Below are positions 57,427-64,000 of a DNA stretch of 64,000 nt, one piece after another. Position 1 is the stretch's first letter. Each line of letters starts with the position of its first letter. This stretch comes from Brevibacterium sp. CS2 (GTDB lineage Bacteria; Actinomycetota; Actinomycetes; Actinomycetales; Brevibacteriaceae): positions 2,728,001 through 2,792,000 of the forward strand of contig NZ_CP040020.1 of the NCBI RefSeq assembly GCF_005280295.1. Reading direction: 5' to 3'. Made by a program: the position numbers and the translations under genes. Below the pieces are notes generated by a model, which was not told the origin of the DNA, searched no databases, and saw only the letters and a program-made list of their open reading frames with translations.

Positions 57427-59640
57427 GTGAGCGAACAGACAGAGATCGACCACGAGCAGCAGAACCTCGACGTGGTATATGCGCGCCTCGACGAGCTGCG
57501 GGCCGAGGCGCAGGGGAAGCTCGGCTCGGTGCGCCGCTCCCATGTGGGCGGGCACCACCAGAACCGCTCGGAGCGCGACGCCTTCGCCACGCTCTACGAG
57601 GACCAGCTCATCCGGCTCACCAACGCCGAGGAGGGTCTGTGCTTCGGTCGGATCGACTCCGCGGCCGGGGAGACGACCTACATCGGCCGGATCGGCATCT
57701 CCGACAGCGACCGCCGCCAGCTCCTCATGGACTGGCGCGCCCCCGCGAGCGAGCCGTTCTACCGCGCCACTGCGGCCGAGCCCGGCTCGATCGTGCGCCG
57801 CCGGCACATCGCCACGCGCCGCCGCACGGTGATCGGCGTCGAGGACGACGTGCTCGACCTCGACGCGCTCGACGACGCCGAGATCCGCTCGCTCCACGGC
57901 GAGGGCGCGCTCATCGCCGCCCTCGATGCCCATCGCACGGGCCGGATGAGCGACATCGTCGCGACCATCCAGTCCGAGCAGGACTCCATCATCCGCAAGC
58001 CGCTGTCCGGTGTCGTCGTGGTGCAGGGCGGGCCGGGCACCGGTAAGACGGCGGTCGCCCTGCACCGCGCCGCCTACCTCCTCTACCAGCACCGGGAGCG
58101 GATCGCGAAGTCCGGCGTCCTCCTCATCGGCCCCTCGCCGGTGTTCCTCAAGTACATCGAGCAGGTGCTGCCGTCCCTCGGGGAGACCGGCGCGGTGCTG
58201 CAGACCCCGGGCCAGCTCATGCCCGGATTCGACCTCACTGCCCGCGATCGTCCCGCCGCGGCCGCCGTCAAGGGCGATCTGCGGATGGTGCAGGTCATCG
58301 CCCGGGCGGTGAAGAACTATCAGCGGGTCCCGCAGGAGCCGCGCCGATTGCAGGTGGGGCGCCACACCCTCACCCTGACCCCGGAGATGGTGCGCACCGC
58401 CCGCGAACGGGCACGGCGCACCGGGTACCCGCACAACCGGGCGCGCACGACCTTCGTCTCCCAGGTGCTCCGGCAGCTCGCTCCGGCGCTCGCCGACTCC
58501 ATGGGGATCTCCGCCGACGAGGAGCGCATGCCCGAGCTCCTCGAAGAGCTGCGCGGCGCCGCGGATGTGCGGGTGGCGATCAACCTGTGCTGGCTGCCGC
58601 TCACCCCGCTCGGCGTCCTCGACGCTCTGCTGTCCAAGCCCCACAAGCTCGTCGCGGCCGCCCACGGCCTGCTCGACTACGAGCAGATGGCGCTGCTGCG
58701 CCGGTTCAAGGGCGCCTCGCCGACGGTCGACGACGTGCCGCTGCTCGACGAGATCGCCGAGCTCATCGGCGGCTGGGCGGAGTCCGCGTCGGCCCCGCGG
58801 GCCGACACCGAGTACGCCGAGGCGGTGATCGAGATGACCGGCACCCAGGGCATGGTCTCCGCCGCGGATCTGGCCGAGCGCTACGACTCCCGCGACCCGC
58901 ATCTCACCGTCGCCGAGCGCGCCGTCGAGGACCGCGAATGGACCTACGGGCACCTCGTCGTCGACGAGGCGCAGGAACTCAGCCCGATGCAGCTGCGACT
59001 GCTGTTCCGCCGGGTGCCGAGCAAGTCGGCGACACTGGTGGGCGACCTCGCGCAGGCGAGCTCAGTCGATCCCGATCGCACCTGGGCCTCGATGCTCCAG
59101 CCGCACGTCGGCGACCGCTTCGCACTCGAGCAACTCACCGTGTCGTACCGGACGCCGGGGCGCATCATGGTGCTCGCCAACCGGCTGCTGCGCGACTACT
59201 TCCCGGATCTCGCCGTGCCCTCGCCTGCCCGCGAGGGCACCTGGGAGCCGCAGATCGAGGTGCTCGGCGATGTCGCCGCGGTGTGCGCGGGACTGCCGGG
59301 CATGATCCGGGAGGAGCTCGCACTGCTCGGCGGCGGGCGGGTCGCGGTGATCGCGACGGCCGGGCACGGGGAGCTCATCGAGCACGCGCTGACCCAGGAC
59401 GGCGGGGTGGACTTCGGACTCGGTCCCGCCGGCATCGACCACACCGTCGCGGTGCTCACCCCGTACGAGGCGAAGGGGCTCGAGTTCGACAGCGTCATCA
59501 TCGTCGAGCCCGCCTCGATAGCCCCTGCCGGTGATCCCACGGGGATCGGCGAGCTCTACGTGGCCCTCACCCGGTCGACCTCGCGGCTGCGCGTCGTCGG
59601 GGCGGAGCCGTCCGTGCTCAGCCCGTACCTCACCCGCTGA
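57427..59640 (+). CDS. helD: HelD-type helicase-like ATPase (RNA polymerase recycling factor)
   Basis: A 737-residue UvrD/Rep-related ATPase of the class II HelD group known from mycobacteria, which removes stalled RNA polymerase and can protect it from rifampicin. A coiled-coil N-terminal arm (EQQNLDVVYARLDELRAEAQ) precedes the 1A domain; Walker A is VVVQGGPGTGKTAVAL near residue 200, Walker B LVVDEAQELSPMQ near 515, and the C-terminal motifs TVSYRTPGRI and LTPYEAKGLEFDSVIIVEP follow. The GTG at 57427 has AAAGGTGG upstream. A CATAAT hexamer at 57396-57401 is a likely -10. Confidence 0.9.
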   Translation: MSEQTEIDHEQQNLDVVYARLDELRAEAQGKLGSVRRSHVGGHHQNRSERDAFATLYEDQLIRLTNAEEGLCFGRIDSAAGETTYIGRIGISDSDRRQLLMDWRAPASEPFYRATAAEPGSIVRRRHIATRRRTVIGVEDDVLDLDALDDAEIRSLHGEGALIAALDAHRTGRMSDIVATIQSEQDSIIRKPLSGVVVVQGGPGTGKTAVALHRAAYLLYQHRERIAKSGVLLIGPSPVFLKYIEQVLPSLGETGAVLQTPGQLMPGFDLTARDRPAAAAVKGDLRMVQVIARAVKNYQRVPQEPRRLQVGRHTLTLTPEMVRTARERARRTGYPHNRARTTFVSQVLRQLAPALADSMGISADEERMPELLEELRGAADVRVAINLCWLPLTPLGVLDALLSKPHKLVAAAHGLLDYEQMALLRRFKGASPTVDDVPLLDEIAELIGGWAESASAPRADTEYAEAVIEMTGTQGMVSAADLAERYDSRDPHLTVAERAVEDREWTYGHLVVDEAQELSPMQLRLLFRRVPSKSATLVGDLAQASSVDPDRTWASMLQPHVGDRFALEQLTVSYRTPGRIMVLANRLLRDYFPDLAVPSPAREGTWEPQIEVLGDVAAVCAGLPGMIREELALLGGGRVAVIATAGHGELIEHALTQDGGVDFGLGPAGIDHTVAVLTPYEAKGLEFDSVIIVEPASIAPAGDPTGIGELYVALTRSTSRLRVVGAEPSVLSPYLTR

Positions 59641-59898
59641 CCGCGGACGGGGCCTGCCGGGTCACCTGAGCGGGTACGTGGCCTGCCCGGTCACCCGGAT
59701 CGCTGTCCCGTCCGCAGCGTGAGATTGCACGAAATTGCGGATCCGCTCTCAGGAACCTTCGGAAATTGAGGTTTGGGGGGTGGGTGAATAGAGGCCGCCG
59801 ACGGCGTCGGCTTCCCCTCCGATGCCGCCGGCGGCGGGCGCGCCTGAGCGCGCAGAACTCATCCTATACCGAGAACACTCGGATTCGACAGCTCGATC

Positions 59899-60408
59899 TC
59901 ACGAGTTCTGCTCAGGAACCTCGGAGGGAGCGGTCCCCGCAGCGGCCCCGGCGGGTTCGGCATCGCGCTCGGCGCGCAGCGAGGCGATCGCGGCCTCGAA
60001 ATCCTCGAGCGACTCGAAGCCCTGGTACACGCTCGCGAAGCGGAGGAACGCCACCTGGTCGAGCTCGCGCAGCGGCTCGAGGATCGCCAGCCCCACCTCG
60101 TCGGCGTCGATCTCCGCGATCCCGCGGCTGCGGATCTTTTCCTCGACCCGCTGGGCGAGCTTCGCGAGGTCGTCCTCCCCCACCGGGCGGCCCTGGCAGG
60201 CCTTGCGCACACCGGAGATGACCTTCTGCCGGGAGAACTCCTCGGAGACCCCGGAGCGCTTGATCACCGCGAGGCTCGTGTGCTCCATCGTGGTGAAGCG
60301 CCGCATGCAGTTGGGGCACTGGCGGCGCCGTCGGATCGACGAGCCGTCCTCCGAGGTGCGGGAGTCGACGACGCGGGAATCGGGGTGGCGGCAGAACGGG
60401 CAGTGCAT
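59899..60408 (-). CDS. nrdR: Transcriptional repressor NrdR
   Basis: Zinc-ATP-cone repressor of ribonucleotide reductase genes. 169 residues. The N-terminal zinc ribbon [15 protein letters not shown] with [12 protein letters not shown] and the ATP-cone ([20 protein letters not shown]) are complete; the last 25 residues are a non-conserved tail. It follows hisD with a one-base stop/start overlap. No nrd genes or obvious NrdR boxes are in the window. The 258-base gap downstream (59641-59898) holds a GCCGAC-GGC-GTCGGC stem but no gene. Confidence 0.95.
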   Translation of the reverse strand: MHCPFCRHPDSRVVDSRTSEDGSSIRRRRQCPNCMRRFTTMEHTSLAVIKRSGVSEEFSRQKVISGVRKACQGRPVGEDDLAKLAQRVEEKIRSRGIAEIDADEVGLAILEPLRELDQVAFLRFASVYQGFESLEDFEAAIASLRAERDAEPAGAAAGTAPSEVPEQNS

Positions 60409-61736
60409 CAGTTCTCCTCATCCGCGGCAAAGCGCAGGCTCACCGCGGCGCCGTGGGCGGGCAGGTCCTCGTCCGCGGCGAGCGCGACGATGTGGTCGGC
60501 GACGGCGGCGAGCGCCGGGGCCGGGTAGTCGATGACCTGGCTGCCCTTGAGGAAGGACTGGATGCCGAGCGCGGAGGCGTGGGCCGCGTTCCCCATCGTC
60601 GGCAGCACGTGGTTGGAGCCGGCGCAGTAGTCGCCGAGCGCCACCGGCGAGTGGTCGCCGAGGAACACCGCTCCCCCGTTCGTCACACGCTCCGCGACGG
60701 CGCGGGGCTCGGCGACCATGAGCTGCACGTGCTCCCCGGCGTAGGCGTTGAGCACGGCGATGCCGGCATCGAGGTCCCGCACGAGCACGATCCCTGACTG
60801 CGGCCCGGCGAGCGCTTCGGCGATCCGCTCCCGGTGGGCGGCGGCGGGCACCTGTGCGGCGAGCTCGGCGGCGACCGCGTCGGCCAGCGCCTCCGAGGCG
60901 GTGACGAGCACGGAGGCCGCCTGCGGGTCGTGCTCGGCCTGGCTGATGAGGTCGGCGGCGACGAAGCGCGGGTCGGCGGTGTCGTCGGCGAGGACGATGA
61001 TCTCCGTCGGACCGGCCACCGAGTCGATCCCGACCACCGAGCGGACGCTGGCCTTGGCGGCGGCGACGAAGGCGTTGCCCGGGCCGGTGATGAGGTCGAC
61101 CGGTTCGAGCACCTCGCCGTCGTCGAACCCGTGGGCGAACGCGGCGACGGCCTGTGCGCCGCCCATCGCCCACACCTCCTCGACCCCGAGCATCGCGGCC
61201 GCGGCCATGACGGTGGGGTGCGGCAGCCCGGTGGACTGCGGCGGCGAAGCGATCGCGAGCGAGGCGACACCGGCGACCTGCGCCGGCACGACGTTCATCA
61301 CCACGGTGGACGGGTACACCGCGAGCCCGCCGGGCACGTAGAGGCCCACCCGGTCGACCGGGAGCCAGCGGGTGGTCACGGTGCCGCCGCCGTCGAAGCT
61401 CGTCGTCACCGGGGGCCGGGCATCGGCGGCGGCGACTGCGCGCGTGCGGCGGATAGTCTCCTCGAGCGCGGCGCGGATCCGCGGGTCGAGCTCGGCGGCG
61501 GCGCGGGTGAGCTCGGCGGCCGGCACGCGCACGGTGTCGAGCGCCACCCGGTCGAAGCGCTCGGTGTACTCGAGGACGGCGGAGCGGCCGTGCTCGCGGA
61601 CGGCGGCGAGCAGCGGGCCGACGGCGGCGACTGCGTCGGACAGGTCGACCTGGGCGCGCGGGACAGAGGCGCGCAGGGTGCGGCGGTCGAGTGCGGAGTC
61701 GCGGAGGTCGAGGCGATTGATCGGTGAAGTGGTCAC
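60408..61736 (-). CDS. hisD: Histidinol dehydrogenase
   Basis: NAD- and zinc-dependent enzyme for the last two oxidations of histidine synthesis. 442 residues. Zinc ligands are visible in [12 protein letters not shown] (Gln, His) and [18 protein letters not shown] (Asp), and a final His in [12 protein letters not shown]; the catalytic Glu-His pair is in [14 protein letters not shown] start at 61736, six bases after TAGACT. No other his genes are present, so the start of the his operon is probably elsewhere or this copy is detached. Confidence 0.95.
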   Translation of the reverse strand: MTTSPINRLDLRDSALDRRTLRASVPRAQVDLSDAVAAVGPLLAAVREHGRSAVLEYTERFDRVALDTVRVPAAELTRAAAELDPRIRAALEETIRRTRAVAAADARPPVTTSFDGGGTVTTRWLPVDRVGLYVPGGLAVYPSTVVMNVVPAQVAGVASLAIASPPQSTGLPHPTVMAAAAMLGVEEVWAMGGAQAVAAFAHGFDDGEVLEPVDLITGPGNAFVAAAKASVRSVVGIDSVAGPTEIIVLADDTADPRFVAADLISQAEHDPQAASVLVTASEALADAVAAELAAQVPAAAHRERIAEALAGPQSGIVLVRDLDAGIAVLNAYAGEHVQLMVAEPRAVAERVTNGGAVFLGDHSPVALGDYCAGSNHVLPTMGNAAHASALGIQSFLKGSQVIDYPAPALAAVADHIVALAADEDLPAHGAAVSLRFAADEEN

Positions 61737-61742
61737 TACCCC

Positions 61743-61748
61743 AGTCTA
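61743..61748 (-). promoter_or_regulatory. -10 hexamer of the hisD leaderless promoter
   Basis: TAGACT on the minus strand, within TAGACTGGGG, ending six bases before the GTG at 61736. Confidence 0.65.
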
Positions 61749-61803
61749 CGACTCGCTACCGGCTGGTCGCCGTTCGCGCTCGAGCCCACAGCGCTGGATC
61801 GGC

Positions 61804-64000
61804 TCACCCGAACATCGACGGGGAGGACACCTGCAGGCACTGGGCGCCGAGGAGCGCCTTGAGGTCGCCGAACAGGCTCGGCCCCGGGGTCACCCGCACG
61901 CTCGCATCGAGCTTCATGACGATGCTGCGGCCGGGCTGGGTGAGGCTGAGCCGGACCTCGGTGGGCCCGGAGTTCGCGCGCAGGATCTCCCCGAGCTGCT
62001 CGACGAGCTCCGGGGTGCACCGCTGCACCGGCATGGTGATGTGGAGCGGCCGGTCCGCGGGGTCGGTGACGTCGGGGATCGTCATCGACTGCGCCATGAG
62101 GGAGGCCGGGCGGTCGTCGGAGCGCCGGATCCGTCCCGTCACGGTGACGACGAGGTCGGTCGCGAGCAGCGTCGCCACGGGCTCGTAGACGTCGCCGAAG
62201 AACATCACCTCGACGCTCGCCTCGAGGTCCTCGACGGTGACGATGCCGTAGGGCTTGCCGGAGTTCTTCGACACCCGGCGCTGCACCTGCGTGATCATCC
62301 CGCACACCTTCACCGAGGAGCCCTCCGGCCGGGTGTTCTCCGGGTCGACGATCTCCGCGATCGATGCCTCCGCCTCGCTCTGCAGGACGCCCTCGAGCCC
62401 GTTGAGCGGGTGGTCGGAGACGTAGAGGCCGATCATCTCCCGCTCGAACGCGAGCTTCTCCTTCTTCTCCCACTCCGGGCGGTCGGGGATCGAGACGGAG
62501 AAGCTCGTCTCGCTCGCATCGTCGCCGCCGAGCCCGGCGAACAGGTCGAACTGGCCCGCGGCCTCCTGCCGCTTGACGCCGATGACGGAGTCGACGGCCT
62601 CCTCGTGCACCTCGACGAGCGAGCGGCGGGTGTGCCCGAGCGAGTCGAACGCGCCGGACTTGATGAGCGATTCGATCGTGCGCTTGTTGCACACGTGGCT
62701 GGGCACCTTGTCGAGGAAGTCGGTGAAGGAGGTGAAGGCGCCCTTGTCCTGGCGCGCCTCGACGATGCCGTCGACCACGTTCGCCCCGACGTTGCGCACC
62801 GCGCCCATCCCGAACCGGATGTCGGTGCCGACCGGGGTGAAGTTCTGCGCGGATTCGTTGACGTCCGGCGGCAGCACGGTGATCCGCATCCGGCGGCACT
62901 CGCCGAGGTAGATCGCGAGCTTGTCCTTGTTGTCCCCGACCGAGGTCAGCAGGGCGGCCATGTACTCTGCCGGGTAGTGCGCCTTGAGGTAGGCGGTCCA
63001 GTAGGAGATCACGCCGTAGGCCGCGGAGTGGGCCTTGTTGAACGCGTAGTCGGAGAACGGCAGCAGGATGTCCCACAGCGCCTGCGCCGCGGCCTCGGAG
63101 AAGCCGCGCTCCTTCATCCCCTCGAAGAAGCCGACCTGCTGCTTGTCGAGCTCGGACTTCTTCTTCTTGCCCATCGCGCGGCGCAGGATGTCGGCCTGGC
63201 CGAGCGAGTATCCCGCGACCTTCTGCGCGATCGCCATCACCTGCTCCTGGTAGATGATGAGGCCGTAGGTCGTGTCGAGGATGTCGCGCAGCGGCTCCTC
63301 GAGCTCGGGGTGGATGGGCGTGATCGGCTGCTGGTCGTTCTTGCGCAGTGCGTAGTTCGTGTGCGACTGGGCGCCCATCGGGCCGGGCCGGTAGAGCGCG
63401 AGGGTCGCGGAGATGTCCTCGAAGTTGTCCGGCTGCATGAGGCGCAGCAGCCCCTGCAGGCCGGCGCCGTCAAGCTGGAACACCCCGAGCGTGTCGCCGC
63501 GGGCCAGCAGCTTGTAGGACTCCGCGTCGTCGAGCGCGAGCTGCTCGAGGTCGAGGTGGAAGTCGCGGTTGAGCTCGATGTTCGCGATCGCGTCGGAGAT
63601 GATCGTGAGGTTGCGCAGGCCCAGGAAGTCCATCTTGATGAGCCCCAGGCCCTCGCTCGTGGGGTAGTCGAACTGGGTGATGACCTGGCCGTCCTGGAAG
63701 CGGCGCATGATCGGGATCACGTCGATGATCGGCTCCGAGGACATGATGACGCCCGCGGCGTGCACGCCCCACTGCCGCTTGAGCCCCTCGAGTCCCTTGG
63801 CGGTGGCGAAGGTCTCCTGCGCGTCCGGGTCGGAGGCGACGAACTCGCGGAACTCCCCGGCCTCGCCGTAGCGCTTGGCCTGCGGGTCCTCGATGTCGGC
63901 CAGCGGGATGTCCTTGGCCATGACCGGCGGCGGCAGCGCCTTGGTGAGCCGCTCCCCCAGCGAGAACGGCTTGCCGAGCACGCGCGCGGAGTCCTTGAGC
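61804..64000 (-). CDS. dnaE: DNA polymerase III alpha subunit, C-terminal part (5' end outside window)
   Basis: The replicative polymerase subunit; 732 residues of the C-terminal part are in the window and the frame continues past 64000. Visible are parts of the palm/fingers (LGLIKMDFLGLRNLTIISDA, GVFQLDGAGLQGLLR, ALYRPGPMGAQSH), the tandem helix-hairpin-helix region (GAVRNVGANVVDGIVEARQD), and an OB domain (KVCGMITQVQRRVSKNSGK, PYGIVTVEDLEASVEV). The catalytic PDxD aspartates and PHP domain lie upstream of the window. It precedes hisD by 67 bases, and hisD has its own -10. Confidence 0.95.
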   Translation of the reverse strand, partial: LKDSARVLGKPFSLGERLTKALPPPVMAKDIPLADIEDPQAKRYGEAGEFREFVASDPDAQETFATAKGLEGLKRQWGVHAAGVIMSSEPIIDVIPIMRRFQDGQVITQFDYPTSEGLGLIKMDFLGLRNLTIISDAIANIELNRDFHLDLEQLALDDAESYKLLARGDTLGVFQLDGAGLQGLLRLMQPDNFEDISATLALYRPGPMGAQSHTNYALRKNDQQPITPIHPELEEPLRDILDTTYGLIIYQEQVMAIAQKVAGYSLGQADILRRAMGKKKKSELDKQQVGFFEGMKERGFSEAAAQALWDILLPFSDYAFNKAHSAAYGVISYWTAYLKAHYPAEYMAALLTSVGDNKDKLAIYLGECRRMRITVLPPDVNESAQNFTPVGTDIRFGMGAVRNVGANVVDGIVEARQDKGAFTSFTDFLDKVPSHVCNKRTIESLIKSGAFDSLGHTRRSLVEVHEEAVDSVIGVKRQEAAGQFDLFAGLGGDDASETSFSVSIPDRPEWEKKEKLAFEREMIGLYVSDHPLNGLEGVLQSEAEASIAEIVDPENTRPEGSSVKVCGMITQVQRRVSKNSGKPYGIVTVEDLEASVEVMFFGDVYEPVATLLATDLVVTVTGRIRRSDDRPASLMAQSMTIPDVTDPADRPLHITMPVQRCTPELVEQLGEILRANSGPTEVRLSLTQPGRSIVMKLDASVRVTPGPSLFGDLKALLGAQCLQVSSPSMFG

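Noticed and set aside
59750..59925. Two copies of CTCAGGAACC about 160 bases apart near nrdR
   Set aside because: One copy is inside the nrdR coding end and the similarity stops after about 13 bases; likely chance.

Overview
The window is 64 kb of very GC-rich DNA with almost no gap between genes. Gene content and order point to an actinobacterium, most likely of the order Micrococcales: a sepH homologue, a DUF3000-rnd pair, a DUF3710-dut-DUF3093-DUF4193 block, a coproporphyrin-type heme set (hemE, hemY, hemQ, hemH), a class II helD, a fused cydDC, a topoisomerase II B subunit near a principal sigma factor with a Lys/Ala-rich N terminus, and an nrdR-hisD-dnaE run. Family and genus cannot be fixed from the sequence alone. 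I saw no rRNA, tRNA, insertion sequence, prophage or CRISPR array.

Layout. 0.1-9.7 kb: a MOSC/ferredoxin-reductase fusion, uppS-recO, leuA with a Leu-codon leader peptide, two frame-disrupted envelope proteins, a RibD-C reductase and malate dehydrogenase. 9.7-15.1 kb: a membrane-anchored hydrolase divergent from msrB, an ElaA-like acetyltransferase, a FAD oxidoreductase, and a lipoprotein/PKD-protein pair that crosses a patch of about 46% GC. 15.2-23.2 kb: heme genes, a flavin reductase, DUF3000-rnd and dxs. 23.4-28.8 kb: a small reductase, an AbiE-type toxin-antitoxin pair and aconitase. 28.9-36.5 kb: an RNA methyltransferase, an APC permease divergent from two TrkA-type proteins, and the OB-fold/DUF3710/dut/DUF3093/DUF4193 block. 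37-47.2 kb: hemH, sepH, and the cydA-cydB-cydDC operon divergent from a BlaI-type repressor and an M56 metallopeptidase. 47.3-57.3 kb: topoisomerase B subunit, a frame-disrupted amidase, a broken amidohydrolase, a VOC protein, sigA, DUF4192 and a spermidine-synthase-like protein. 57.4-64 kb: helD, nrdR, hisD and the 3' part of dnaE, which runs off the end.

How the genes fit together. Four heme genes, HemQ included, mark the coproporphyrin-dependent heme route, and the bd-type oxidase with its CydDC transporter uses heme. The cyd operon faces a BlaI/M56 pair across an intergenic region with two CTAC-N5-GTRG inverted repeats, so bd oxidase is probably under BlaI-type control. leuA carries a classical attenuation leader. 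Aconitase, the msrB/hydrolase divergence and the AbiE operon each have a palindrome at or near the promoter. Many genes have a TANNNT-like hexamer 6-7 bases before the start codon and no usable Shine-Dalgarno site, which indicates leaderless mRNAs.

Most notable: the low-GC mosaic patch inside the lipoprotein/PKD pair; the BlaI/cytochrome bd arrangement; a four-unit 23-bp TGTGAC array between divergent genes; three exported proteins that each lose frame in a C-rich Pro linker; and the leucine leader. I found no clearly new multi-gene system.
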